Shown here: positions 39,020 to 50,468 of the stretch, piece by piece | How the letters are laid out: each line of letters starts with the position of its first letter | Numbering within the stretch: position 1 is the first letter of the stretch | Assembly: GCA_020466095.1 (NCBI GenBank) | Contig: CM035806.1 | Coordinates: 52,635,812 to 52,699,811 of the forward strand | Direction of reading: 5' to 3' | DNA length: 64,000 nucleotides | Source of the DNA: Chlorops oryzae | Lineage: Eukaryota > Arthropoda > Insecta > Diptera > Chloropidae | The notes under the pieces: model-generated | The model's database searches: none | What the model saw: the letters and a program-made list of their open reading frames with translations, nothing else | Told to the model about the DNA's origin: nothing | Made by a program: the position numbers and the translations under genes

Positions 39020-41245
39020 TGAAGCTTTTTCATTCATCTTCATCCTATGCCTTCTTCGCGTTTCAGTCGTTTCCTTACCACTCTTGGAAACATTCTATTG
39101 GACTCTGCAAAGTCTTCTGCAAATCGTGCAATTCTTCTGTGCCTATTAGCTTTTTCTTTTCGTATGCCCTGGCGTCGAGAGCATTTTCTTGTACCTTGGT
39201 GGCATTTCACGGCTGGAAAAGATACGTCGGAATCATTTGTCTCGCTGTAATCATCGACAGTCGTTCTCGACCGCAACAGTTCCATCGAGTTCTACATTAA
39301 AATCTTCAGTAAAATACCAAACGTAAAATTCAAGAATTCTTACGGTCTAGGTAGGACATGCAATGATAGTTAGATTTTCTGAATTGTGAGAATAAAAATC
39401 GCTCAAAGTTCTTGAACTCAACCTCCGATATGTGACTTATAGAACTTACATTATTATTTATATTTATTGTATCACAAATATTTCATCATGCCGTTGTAAT
39501 CCATTTTAAATCAGACATAAGGCAAATTATAGCTGCATTGGTTTTTAATTCATCGAACTTCATCCTTGCCTTCTTGGTTCAGTCTTTCCTGTAAGCCAAA
39601 CTGCAGGCATTGACCATTCTGAATTGAATCTGCAAATGGTTTAAACAAAAAACCTAGAAAAAGTTAATATACCTTCAATTGAGTCCTTATGCTTTTATGC
39701 TTTAACATGAAATGCCTTTCGGCTGTACTGGTGATACTGTCACGTTGTATATTGTAAGCAAGAAAAGTGGCTGTAAAGGTTTCTTGGACAAACATCGTAT
39801 AGCATCAATAGCATTTTTCGGCGAGATTTTTTACGACTTAGATATCTGCCTCCAATCAAACTTCCGCCATTTACAGCTAGATATTGCAAGGAAAAATACC
39901 TCGTAAAATTTCACAGATTTCTCCTACGTCTGTGTAGACATAGCTATCATCCAAACAGTCTTTGAAATCCTGATAACATTGCCATGGATTCATGGACCTC
40001 TCTTTTAACTCCTTAACTTGGCCAGATGCTAGCCTTTGGGCATCACGTCCATTTTTTCTTTCTTTATAGCGTCCGTATATACTTATTCCAGGCTTGCTTA
40101 CTTACCATTATTAGTAAGATTAATTATTATAAGGAATTAGTGAAAAACTTTTTATGATTTAAAAAAATAAATGTAAAATTATTTGATACAGTGAGTTGTA
40201 TTTTTCATATGTTTCAACAATTGTTTGGCTATTTAGCTTTTTCGTTTTCATATTTATGCGTCATTGTAGAACAAACAAACATGGCACGCTTGTTCGCTTA
40301 AATGTAATTCGTTTTTCGTCATCCCGATTATTCGCATATGCATAATCTAAATGGGCATCTATAATTGCAAGATACATATGGTGCACATAGAAGGGATCTG
40401 CAAAAAATATGATTCTACAAAACTCACATGCAACAATCGTTTTAGCTGTCAAGTAGCATAGATAACTGAAATTATAAACCTATTCATGCTTCAATTTTAT
40501 GTCAAGGATGTCGCTTTTTCATCTTCCTACTCATGGACATGCTTTTCGAACGACATGGCAGCATACAGTGGCCAGGATTCATGGCACCCCAATCCACTGC
40601 CAGATGGTTGAGCAAGCTTTTTACCTTCTACATCTGCTATAGCGCTCCCGATAAACTTTTCCAGCGCTTGCTTGCTACCATTTCTGTAGAGATAACACAA
40701 AAACTTATAAAAATTAGTTTCACATATAAAAAAAAAATGTAAAATTCTTCGTTACCAGTGATTGCTAGTTGCTTTGCAATATGTTTCCAAGTCAAGAATT
40801 GTTGGATAAGCTTGCAGTGTTAATATTCTGATGCGTTTTTGTCGTACAAACAACGATTTGTTCCACTAAATTAATTCGTTTTTCATCATCCACCACGTAA
40901 TTTTCCATATTTTCTTATCTTCTAATGTGGGCTTCTTATATATTGAAAAAATAATATGGAAATGAACTAGAAAGGGCAGCTCTGCCAAAAATAAGTGCAA
41001 GTCTCCAAACAATGGCAACACTTCAGCTGTCAAAGTAGCATAGAAATCTGAAATCTATAGAACGCTATGCCATGCTAATTTTTTCAGTGTCTGCTTTCAT
41101 ACATTTTCATACATTTTGATTTCTATGTGACAGATGGCACTGCAGCGCCGTGCGTGAGTGTTTTTACCTTTACATTTTCGCTGTCACAAGATAGTAATCA
41201 TTCAAGTGGTCCATTTTAAGTGACAGTCCACTTAAGGTGACCTTA
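39020..41245 (-). mobile_element. MADF/hAT composite unit A (heavily decayed)
   Basis: A tandem, diverged version of unit B. MADF C-terminal exon pieces lie at 39030-39355, hAT C-terminal pieces at about 39480-40030, a third MADF N-terminal fragment near 40270-40330 (DDEKRI), and the MADF N-terminal exons at 40500-40920. The terminal 300 bp (40930-41245) is nearly identical to 43085-43425. Many differences from unit B are single-base insertions or deletions. Confidence 0.6.
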
Positions 41246-41518
41246 CCTTATTCTATTGGACTCTGCAAAGGTCTTCTGCAAATCGTGCAATTCTTCTGTG
41301 CCTTTGCTTTTTCTTTTCGATGGCCCTGGCGTCGGAGAAGCATTTTCTTGTACCTTGGTGGCTTTCACGGCTGGAAAAGATACGTCGGAATCATTTGTCT
41401 CGCTGTAATCATCGACGTCGTTCTCGACCGCAACAGTTCCACGAGTTCTACATTAAATATCTTCAGTAAAATACCAAACGTAAAATTCAAGAATTCTTAC
41501 GGTCTAGGTAGGACATGC

Positions 41519-42257
41519 CAGTGGCGTAGGTAGGATTTTGAAAAGGGGGGAATTAAAAATAGTAATAAGTTTTGAAAAACTCAATAAAAACTCAAACTAA
41601 TACAAGATATATTATTTCAAATTTCATTGTATCACACAATTATGTTGGCATTTCATGCCGGTTGAACCACATTTTAAATCAAATAATGAAATTAAGCCGC
41701 CTTGGTTTTTTTGAAAGTTCATCAAGAACTTCATCTGCACATATAGGTACATTTTTGTGTAAGGCCAAAGCTGCCAGGCCATTGAGCCGATTCTGAAATT
41801 AATTGAAATGGCTGATTTAAACAAAAAACCTAGAGAAAAAGTTATAATATACCTGTCCAATTGAGTTCCTTAAATAAGTTTTAATGCGCTTTAAGCATGA
41901 AAATGTCCTTTCGGCTGTACTGGTTGATACTGTCAGCGTTGCTATAATTTTAAGCAGAAGAAAAGTGGCTGGAAAGGTTTCTTTTGGACAAACATCTATA
42001 GCATCAATAGCATTTTTCGGCGAGATTTGTTTACGACTTAGATATTGCCTCCAAATCATAACTTCCGCCATTACAGCTGATGATGAGCAAGGAAAAAATT
42101 CCTCGTAAAATTTTACAGTTTTCTCCAAATCTGTGTTAGACAAGCTATCATCAAACAGTCTTTGAAATCCTGATAACACATTTTTATGGTTAGATAACCT
42201 CTCTTTTAACTCCTTAACTTGGCCGCAGTGCTGAGCCTTTGCAGATTCACGCTCCAT
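41519..42257 (-). pseudogene. hAT transposase C-terminal fragment
   Basis: The frame at 41840-42257 encodes ...EEFFPCSSSAVMAEVMIWRQYL...FPATFLLLKIIATLTVSTSTAERTFSCLKRIKTYLRNSIGQ. The STSTAERTFSCLKRIKTYLR stretch is the hAT dimerisation signature. The remaining C-terminus (KFLMNFQKNQGGLISLFDLK) continues in another frame at 41660-41800. The element end CAGTGGCGTAGG is at 41519. The N-terminal BED/catalytic part and the other terminal repeat are missing, so it cannot be an active transposase. Confidence 0.75.
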
Positions 42258-42710
42258 TATTATTATATTATTATTATTATTAAAAATCTATTAATTCGAT
42301 TTTTATGAAATTATTATATATTATTTTTATTATCTTCAGGTCCTTAGCCTAAGAACTTCGCGTTTCAGTCGTTTCCTTACCAACTCTATGGAACATTCTA
42401 TTGATAAGTCTGCAGAATGGTCTTCTGCAAATCGTGCATTTTCTGTGCCTATTTGCTTTTTCGTTTTCGATAGTTTCCCATTAAAAAAAAACGTCATGGC
42501 AGAAGCATTTTCGCTTAGTAACTGGTCGTCATCGATTATCGAGCATAGAAAAGATATGTCAGGAATCATTTGTACTCGCTGTAATCAATGACGTTCGTTA
42601 AAACTCGACACGCAACAAGTTCCGAGTTCTACTTCGTGCAATATACTTCGAAATAAAACTACATTCAATCGTCAAATTATGTCAAAGGGAATATCTTTAT
42701 TCGGTCTTAC

Positions 42711-43079
42711 CGTCAGGACATGCTTTTCCGAAAACGACATGGCAGCATACAGTGGCCAGGATTCATGGCACCCCAATCCACTGCCAGATGGTTGGGCAAG
42801 CTTTTTCTTCTCTCTGCTATAGCGCTCCCGTAAACTTTTCCAGCGCTTGCTTGCTACCATTTCTGTAGAGATAACACAAAAATTATAAAAATTAGTTTCA
42901 ATATAAAAAAAAAATGTAAAATTCTTCTTACCAGTGATTGCTAGTTGCTTTGCAATATGTTTCCAAGCAGATTGTTTGTAAGCTTGCAGTTTATATTCTG
43001 ATGCGTTTTTGTCGTACAAACAACGAGTTTGTTCCACTAAATTAATTCGTTTTTCATCATCCACCACGTAATTTTCCAT
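42711..43079 (-). pseudogene. MADF-domain protein, transposon-associated, N-terminal exons
   Basis: Exon 42932-43079 (MENYVVDDEKRINLVEQTR...KHIAKQLAIT), then a GTAAGA donor, a 69-bp intron and a CTCTACAG acceptor. The exon up to 42862 reads EMVASKRWKSLRERYSREKK then SGLGCHESWPLYAAMSF, ending at an ACG|GTAAGA donor near 42711. The LI..V..... W..IA..L and RWK.LR..Y.RE pattern is a MADF (Myb/SANT-like) DNA-binding domain. C-terminal exon candidates lie at 42350-42660 and 41250-41455. MADF proteins occur both as host factors and as the second ORF of PIF/Harbinger transposons; the several local copies favour the latter. Confidence 0.6.
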
Positions 43080-43425
43080 ATTTTCTTATCTTCTAATGTG
43101 GGCTTCTTATAATTGAAAAAATAATATGGAAATGAACTAGAAAGGGCAGCTCTGCCAAAAATAAGTGCAAGTCTCCAAACAATGGCAACACTTCAGCTGT
43201 CAAAGTAGCATAGAAATCTGAAATCTATAGAACGCTATGCCATGCTAATTTTTTCAGTGTCTGCTTTCATACATTTTCATACATTTTGATTTCTATGTGA
43301 CAGATGGCACTGCAGCGCCGTGCGTGAGTGTTTTTACCTTTACATTTTCGCTGTCACAAGATAGTAATCATTCAAGTGGTCCATTTTAAGTGACAGTCCA
43401 CTTAAGGTGACCTTACCTTATTCGT

Positions 43426-44666
43426 AAGTCGTCGTTCGTATTAGGAACTGAATTGATCCGTCAAAATCTCGATCGGAAAGTAGTGTAAAGCCAGCATTTG
43501 TATATGATGGGAAGATTTTTTCTCTCTCTAAAGGAAAGAGTGTCATTCAATCCAGATCAGGATTTCCTCAAGGGCCTCACTTCATCAGCGACCATGCCTT
43601 TATTGAGAATATTTCTTATTTTTCTCTTTCTGATAAAATTTGCTTCTGCTTTTAAAGTCGTCTTATCGTTTTGTCTGCCTGAAAAATGGAGCAGATAAAT
43701 CCTTCCGGCTTTGACCTCCCCCAAGTAACTAGGCAATCTTAAAATATTGCCTGAAGCATGCGCAGCACTTCTTTGTGACGACCTTTTAAGAAAAAGACGC
43801 TTAAATCTCCAAACGATTCATCGAAATATTTTTGTTTTTTTTTTTTCTGACAGAACTAGAGATAGGCCCTTACACAAAAATACTTTTTTAAATTTTCCAA
43901 GTTAGTTTTTTTTTTTTTTTTAATATTTTGAAGGCCAGAAGGGGAATATCGTCTCAACTCTTCAATTACCACGTAAGCGCCAATTTCTCGAAAATGGTTT
44001 TTATAGTTGACAAAATGTTTGCAATGAGTTTGCCAACAATGAGTTTGTATGCAAAAAAAAAAAAAAATAAATAAAGTAGCCAATTCAAAAACCTTCGTAA
44101 GAGCCATACGAAATAACATGGTATGTTTTATAAATTTAATATCAAAAATGAATTTGTTTTGCTTCCACACAAAAGAGATTATGTTGATTTCGCTGGAAAT
44201 TAAAACAAAAAATTCATTTTAACTGTAACGGTTTTTTTGCCGGGGTATTTCTCAGTCGGTCCAGGGTCCGGTACAAGACCAGAAAATAGCTAATTAGTTC
44301 CACGCAAAAGAAATTCCAGACTTCGAATTCAGTAAATTTCAACTTATATTTTATTAACGTATTTTTTTTTTAGTTAGCACTAGTTCGCTTACAGCTGTTC
44401 TAAGAGTGATATTAACGTGCGCATCCAGGTGGTCGCAGGCGTGATTCTACTACTGTAGGTGTCCGTTGCATTCAGCTTCCGATGATCGGTGCTAAATTCC
44501 AAGTAGATACGCGTTCCTGGAGCCAGGTGCAGAGAGAAATAGTAACTCGTGGTGTTTGTTTCGTACGGGCTCGTCGTGCAGTACGGGGCGGTCTTAAGGT
44601 TACAGTCGTTTCAGGTAAAATAGCTAATGGTACGACATGAAGGATCGGCAAGCACTTCGAATTAGC
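43426..44666. other. Spacer, no gene supported
   Basis: Poly(T) tracts near 43838, 43905 and 44050 (as poly(A)). About 44230-44640 is GC-richer and leads into the degenerate tandem repeat that follows, possibly one repetitive unit. Confidence 0.35.
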
Positions 44667-45021
44667 AATCTCGACTTCAGGTCGGAATCTGAAATCGGAT
44701 TTGTCTCGGTTTTAGTCGAAATCGCTAAAACCAGCGCGAACGATAGGCTAGCGGAGGGTTAATCTCGACTTCAGGTCGGAATCGCTGAAATCGGATTCAG
44801 AGGCAGTCTCGGTTTTAGGTCGAAATCGCTAAATCCAGTACGCGAACCGCTAAGGCTAGGCGAGAGGTTAATCTCGATTCAGGTCGGGTGAATCGTAGGC
44901 TGTCTGTACAAGTCGTTCGAGGTAAAACAGGGCAGATGGCTGGTTAGGTTAATCTCGATTAAGGTCGAATCGTGAAATCGATTCAGCTCAGTCGGCGAAC
45001 ACGATAGGCTAGGCTGGGTTC
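44667..45021. repeat. Degenerate tandem repeat, AATCTCGA-starting units
   Basis: Four units start AATCTCGAcTTCAGGTCG or AATCTCGATTaAGGTCG at 44667, 44761, 44870 and 44951 (spacings 94, 109, 81). Internal blocks such as CGAAATCGCTAAA and GATAGGCTAGG recur. The units differ largely by indels. Not assigned to a known family. Confidence 0.65.
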
Positions 45022-45179
45022 AAAAATAGTTGTCTTTGACTTACTTGGTGTTCCTTGGTCGTCGGCGGATTTCCACGGAAATGCTCGAGTCCAAAAGAAT
45101 TGTTCCAGTGGGTATCTATTTGATACCCCCAAGTCGGGAACTGATACCCTCTTGTGAAATATTTGTCAGGTTATATATG

Positions 45180-45614
45180 CCCAGCAAACAAAAAGCTCCT
45201 TTTTGATTTCGTTAACGATATCGATTCTTCGAGAAAGACTGATAAAAGTATTGTTAATGACAATCGCTTGAAAGACCACAACGAGTCCGTTTTCGTTCCT
45301 AAAGTTTAATCGTTAACTATCAATCGTAAACTGGCATATTTCGACCGTTAACGAATTTTTAACGATAATCGTAAGCGATAGTTTTTCAATCGTTAGTAAT
45401 AGTTGCAGTCATAATCGTTTTCTATTTTTCGAAGTAATTGTCGAAAAAGAATCGAAAATAATTATACGTTTTTCTCGCACAGTCGAAAAACTGTCGAAAT
45501 TTTGGAAAAAACTCTTGCATTATCGAAGAAGAACCGGACCTAGACTTCGTTAACGAATAAAAGTGACTCGTTATTTGCGATAATCGAAAAAAGTACGTTT
45601 TGATGTTTGCTGGG
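45180..45614. mobile_element. 435-bp MITE with CCCAGCAAACA ends
   Basis: Left end CCCAGCAAACAAAAAGC; complement of right end CCCAGCAAACATCAAAACG. The interior contains several GTTAACGAT/ATCGTTAAC palindromes. TG flanks both sides, a possible 2-bp duplication. No coding sequence. Confidence 0.65.
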
Positions 45615-46240
45615 TGACCAGCGAGATGAAGACAATGAGAAATGTAAAAACAAAAGTACGCATCTTAACTTGGCTCGTTATGTATTGGTGCCGTGTGCAA
45701 CGATGGCTCAAAGCGTTGGTGTCGTTTGCGATAAGCTTGCCCTACTGATCTCCGTTGGCCGCAGCGCTTTAATCGCTAGGTTTGTGTCCAAGGCTGAAGG
45801 GCGATGTGTCCTGGCTGTATTGTGGAAAACTTATTTTACTTATTTAGTAACTACACCTATCATGTCTTATTATACTTGTTCTTTTTTTTTTCTGTTTTTT
45901 TTTTTCGTTTTGTTTAAGTTACTAAAATATAAACAAATGTTTCCCTTTCGAGGAAAATAATAATAAAAAAATAAAAAAAAAGAAAGTTGCTTATAGCTAT
46001 GATCCAAGGTGCTTTGGCTGCTGTGGTTTGTGTCATGTTTACTGAACGAAAAGAGAAAAGTTATTTATAGACATATATTCCCGAACATTTTCCATGTACG
46101 AGGATAAAATTATAGGCTGGAAATTTTACCTCGTTACATAACTTAAGAATTCTTTAAATATGTGTGGTTATATTGGCCCTTAATGAAGGAGCATTTGCGT
46201 GCGACTATCCTGCACACGTACACGGCCATGTAGGAAGCTA
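45615..46240. other. Spacer with an unrecognised 117-codon frame
   Basis: A plus-strand frame at 45607-45960 (…MAQSVGVVCDKLALLISVGR…) ends in a poly(T)-encoded Phe run. No family, signal or splice evidence supports it, and I regard it as chance or decayed. Confidence 0.2.
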
Positions 46241-46543
46241 CCCAGCAGAAAATTGTGTCGGCGCGGAACAAGTCCTCGCGCCTTTCAGAGCGGACAGCCA
46301 AGTGAAATGCTCAGCAGGACAGCGTCATCGAGACGGAGCGAAATGATCAATCGTACCGGCTCCGTCTCGATGAACATGTCATGCAGCGCGTCCTGTGGAC
46401 TTTCCCGCTGCCATGCGAATGACCTCGTCCGAGGTGAAGCGTAATGACATTCGTGTAGAAATATCACCGCGCGCATCCTCCACGAAGGCAGGTGGTGCGG
46501 CTCCCATTTTCACGAGGACATCCGCGGGACATTTTCGACTGGG
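46241..46543. mobile_element. GC-rich 303-bp MITE with CCCAG ends and TA duplication
   Basis: Left end CCCAGCAGAAAATTGTGTC; complement of right end CCCAGTCGAAAATGTCCCG. TA lies on both sides (46239-46240, 46544-46545). The interior is far more GC-rich than its surroundings and holds a perfect 14-bp stem, CATCGAGACGGAGC with GCTCCGTCTCGATG, around 46327-46374. Confidence 0.65.
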
Positions 46544-46829
46544 TATGTGTTAACGTCGCCGCGGCATTTAAGGTTCGAAAAACTTTTAAACTCAAATACA
46601 CCGAAACAAAAAATTCTGTAAGGTCAAAAATTGATAGTCATCGAAAAATGCCTTGTTTCAACACAAATTTGGTATCAATTATTTCTATTTCAAGTTGTCA
46701 GTAACATAAAATTGCTCACATGCTACAGATCACATTAAACTTAAAAAAAAAAATAAATAAAAATAAACATAAATAAATACAAAAATAGATTTTTTTTAAA
46801 ATTGAATGCACATGTTGCTTCATGTTTTA

Positions 46830-47695
46830 GAGATGCATCTTCGAACTTCTATAAATGATCATACTTAACATCGGTAGCTTGACATGACTGGAATGCCTTT
46901 AAACTGCAGTACAATCACCAAATGACTCAAAGTACACACATTGTATTTAAAGCAAAACGAAATAGCAGAAAAAAAGATATAAAAATATAAAAAATAGAAA
47001 AAAGTAGAAAAAATCGTAATTCTTAATAATAGCAACAGCCTTGGTGAGCGCTCAGTTTAGATATTTCAAAAATAATCGATTTAATAACAGTAAAAAAGTT
47101 GGAAAAAACGATGACATCCCGCGCCGCGCATCTTTAAGTAGTGCATCACGTTCTTCTCTTCTCTCCCCATCGATTGTGGCCCGTGGCCCGTGGCCCAGTG
47201 CCGTGCCATGCCGCTCGACTCATAACAGCCAGATACGAATGGAGTACGAGTATTTACATAAATGTCAGCGCGAATTTCGCAGATACATATCCAGATAGAC
47301 ATACTGACACACATCCACACAAACACACACACACACACACAGCTACAGATACCGATACCGATATTGATACTCAGTGCAATTAAGATGCAATTGCCATCGC
47401 GATTTTATTGATGATAAATTTTATGCGCATTTTAATCTTTGAAATTCATCGTTTACGAGTAAATTACATGAAAATGTTTTTGGAGCACAATTTCAACCCA
47501 CAGAGACCCGCTGAGGATTTGCGGACGGAAGGGGAAATCAATCGAACTTGTAGCAAATAACCCAACAAATTGACTGTAATCGGATCGGATTATTGTCAAA
47601 AAAAAAAAAAAATAACCAACGAATTAACATGGCCCCTTGATGTGTTTGACGAGAATCTACGCAGTCATAAATTACTTCCTCGCTATAAAGTTCAT
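46830..47695. repeat. 866-bp duplicated block, copy 1
   Basis: Matches 62934-63799 base for base except for three substitutions and no indels (offset 16,104). The block has AT-rich flanks, a GC-rich core (CCCGCGCCGCGCATC... and repeated GGCCCGTGGCCC) and a (CA)n near 47322-47342. No convincing coding potential; short frames appear in both copies only because the DNA is the same. Confidence 0.9.
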
Positions 47696-49299
47696 ACATA
47701 CATTCTTTGCACCGAGTCTAATGCGCTCGCAATTGAAATGAATTGGAAGATTGGTCAAGAGCCACGTTAACTACGCCGACCAGGGACATACCCTGGGGGG
47801 GACGGAGGAGTGTAGTTTTTGCCGTTCGAACCCCCTTAGAAAAGCCAGGAGTCACAAAGAAACACGATAAACTAGTCTCGGTGTAATTTTTTGTGGTGTT
47901 TAAAACACCTCCCGGAATAATTTTCTGCGTACGCGGCTGACTCTGACACGCCTTTTAGTAAGGCCATAAATCCATTTTTTAAGCTTTTTTTATTTTTTTT
48001 TTTTTGTTGCCTGAATAATCGATTTGTTATCAGTTTGGTCATGATTATGGTTATGATTACGGCTCGGAAAAAATGCACCAAAAATTACCGAAGAAGAAGC
48101 GTTCAAATCAATGCAAAAATGCTGGTAAAGTCTCCAGACTCATTTTCTCTGCAAAATGTCCATAAGGTCTTTGTTTTATGGTTCAAAACTCAATAAAATT
48201 ATTCTAATTTGTGTGGGTTCCTTTGTACAGGAATTCAATGCAAGGAAATATTAACAAAATAGAAAGATAATAAGTATGATTTGAAATGATTTTTTGGGCA
48301 TCAGTCCAAGATTCTAAGATCGTTTTTCAAATACATTTGGATACTTTATCGGTAGTTTTCACGGCGTTTTTAACGTAACTTCTTTTTTGTTTTTAGGGGT
48401 TTTTCTTCCAAGTCCTAAATGTGATATATTTTTTAGCTCAAACGTTACATTGGAGGATTTTTGAGCAATCCTTAAGGTACTTTTTTTGTTTTGTCGATAT
48501 ATACAATAGAAGAAGAGCACCTATGTAATTGTATCCATGATCAAAAATTTGATTCATAATTTCTTAGACTTACCTACTTACAAATGGGTTTAAGTTATTT
48601 TAACTCCTATTTATTTTCCAATTTCATAAATAAAATCATTTCGTTGCGTAAAGTTTTCATACACTGGAAAAACTGTTTGCCCTTGCCCTAATTTGCACCT
48701 TTGATTACTGTTGGAATTAGCCTCATAAGATTCGATGAATAATTTTTTCCGTTAACCCGAGTTGACGGATCAAAAGATGTGCAAGCATAAAAAGCATGTT
48801 TCGCACGTAAACAAACAATTGAAAGAATATCACTCTTTCAGTGCACCAATGGCTTCTTTTGATAGGAAATTACTCCTTGAATGTACATGGCTTTGGAGGC
48901 ACGGGCCATTCCATCAAGTTCGATGTGCTCTAGTTAGCAGGCAATGTCATGTTCCGTTTAAGCGAACCTAATGCTCTCTTTATGGATTTTCTTTTTTTTA
49001 TTTATTCGAGCACTTGAAACGCGATTCATGCAATGATCATGGCATGAGAACTCAACAAGGTGGCAGCTCATCTTATTCGCTCTTGATGTGCTGCAGTTGG
49101 CATACGCCGACAAAGTCCTCAACTCAATCTGGGGCACGCTTCTGCGATTATTTTCAAAGCAAACGTTTGAAGTAAATTCGAATCCATTTCGAATTCACGC
49201 AAGCAGAGCAAAAACTTAATTGTTCATAAATTCTTGGCACTCGATTAATGCCGCGGCAGTTCAGTTTTTCAAAAACAAAAAAAAAAAAACATTTTTGAA
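47696..49299. other. Intergenic, no gene seen
   Basis: AT-rich sequence with no supported feature. TACACTGGAAAAACTGTTTG near 48660 resembles a lone end of the CAC-GAGAAAA family. Confidence 0.35.
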
Positions 49300-49468
49300 A
49301 GGGTGTTATAGTCTAACGAACCTAGAATAAAATACCCGACACGGATAAATCAATAGCTATGTACATATATATTTGCAATTCTTCAATTAAAACGTCTATT
49401 AAGACAAAGTATTCTCGACTTTAGTTCAATTACTTTACGAAAATGGCGCTTGGCAACGCCCACTATGT

Positions 49469-49703
49469 ACTCTCTCTCTCTCTCGCTCTCTCGCTCTCTG
49501 CTCTCCTCTCTCTCTCTCTCGTTCTCTCTCTCTGGCTCTCTCTCTCTCTCTCGCTCTCTCTCTCTCTCTCCTCTCCCTCTCCTCTCTCGCTCTCTCTCTC
49601 GCTCTCTCTCTCGCTCTCTCTCTCTCGCTCTCTCTCTCGCCTCTCTCTCTCTCTCTCCTCGTCTCTCTCTCGCTCTCTCTCTCTCTCTGACTCTTCTCTC
49701 TCG

Positions 49704-49737
<34 letters not shown>

Positions 49738-49766
49738 GCTCTCTCTCTCTCTCGCTCTCTCTCTTA
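49469..49766. repeat. CT/CTCG microsatellite grown from a MITE end
   Basis: Imperfect CTCTCTCTCG repeats that start in GTACTCTCTC and end in CTCTCTTAAGCAG, precisely the terminal repeat of the MITE family. Arg/Glu and Ser/Leu frames across it are artefacts. Confidence 0.9.
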
Positions 49767-49856
49767 AGCAGATACCTACGGGACCCATTTAATCGGAAAC
49801 TAGGAAGTACTAGAGCATTCACAAAAACTGTCCGTTTAAGAGGGGTGTCCGCTTAA

Positions 49857-50069
49857 CCCTGCTGGTGCCTTAGAACAATTTGGTCCAAAATGCAATTTTT
49901 TTGTGGCCAATATCTAGAGATTGATGAAATATATTTACTTTCAGCCATAACAATCTTCTTGTAAAGAGTTCAAATTCTTATGTTGACCATATATGTTGTA
50001 TGAAAAATACACCGCGGGCCAAATGGTCCCTAAAGCATTTAGTGTAACTTTCTTAAGCTACCAGCAGGG
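49857..50069. mobile_element. 213-bp piggyBac-type MITE with perfect TTAA duplication
   Basis: TTAA at 49853-49856 and at 50070-50073. Left end CCCTGCTGGTGCCTTAGAAC; complement of right end CCCTGCTGGTAGCTTAAGAA. Subterminal TTTGGTCC / GGACCATTTGG blocks are also inverted. CCCT ends plus TTAA target duplication are the piggyBac hallmark. Non-coding. Confidence 0.85.
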
Positions 50070-50468
50070 TTAAAAGGAGTGTCCGCAAGCAGAGAGTACA
50101 CTGTAAATCTCTTGAAATTTAATCGATATAAGCCAAATTTCAAACTTGATTGCAATTTCTCGATAAATTCAGGCTTTATGGTGTTTTTTTTTTTTTTTTT
50201 TGAGGATTTTACGAAAGACCCTAGTACTGAAGGTACGCTTAAAAATGGTCCGATCAGGCTTTTTCTCTTTACGCATATTAAATTTTTTTCAAGAAATCTC
50301 AACTCCTTCGATAAGAAAGCTGTAGGTAGACCGACCGACGGACGGAAATCGAATCTCTTTGTGGCACTGATCATTTCGATACATAGTTTTTATGGTCTAT
50401 CTCGAATGTGATGATTGCTACTCACATCCGCACATTCACTCGACATATCGTGCGCCATGTATAAAAAG

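Larger units (their letters stand above)
41246..43425 (-). mobile_element. MADF/hAT composite unit B
   Basis: A 2.2-kb unit. A MADF C-terminal exon lies at about 41250-41455 (frame with NDSDVSFPAVKATKVQENA and KRKSKGTEELHDLQK), a hAT fragment from 41519, a second MADF C-terminal exon at 42350-42660, and the MADF N-terminal exons at 42711-43079. GGACATGC occurs at 41511-41518, right before the hAT end, and again at 42716-42723. The original MADF exon may therefore have been opened there by an 8-bp-duplicating insertion. Confidence 0.6.
49463..50103. mobile_element. TA-flanked MITE copy 2, with expanded end and nested insertion
   Basis: Same family as 29583-29775: TATGTACTCTCTCTC at the left and GCAGAGAGTACACTGTA at the right, with interior GTCCGTTTAAGAGGGGTGTC. 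The CTCTCTCT of its left terminal repeat has grown into about 300 bp of CT/CTCG repeat (49469-49766), and a TTAA MITE is inserted in the interior. Confidence 0.7.
49300..50468 (-). mobile_element. R850 copy 4, interrupted by a MITE
   Basis: Reverse R850: the 3' end GGGTGTTATAGTCTAACGAA and AAAATACCCGACACGG are at the left, and GGTCTATCTCGAATGTG with a degenerate start is at the right. It is opened at about 49462 within its GGCAACGCCCAC block by the Tc1/mariner-type MITE 49463-50103. Confidence 0.7.

Noticed and set aside
42672..43079. MADF protein as an Adf-1-like host transcription factor
   Set aside because: Several decayed copies in a tandem transposon composite with hAT fragments favour a mobile-element origin.
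44230..45020. Possible LTR of a retrotransposon
   Set aside because: No matching second LTR, primer-binding site, polypurine tract or pol-like frame in the window.
47041..47298. 85-codon frame that is also found intact at 63145-63402
   Set aside because: Preserved only because the whole 866-bp block is nearly identical; the opposite strand is open over the same block and no codon-level constraint can be inferred from three changes.
49435..49856. Several Ser/Leu and Arg/Glu frames over 100 codons
   Set aside because: CT/CTCG repeat grown from a MITE end.
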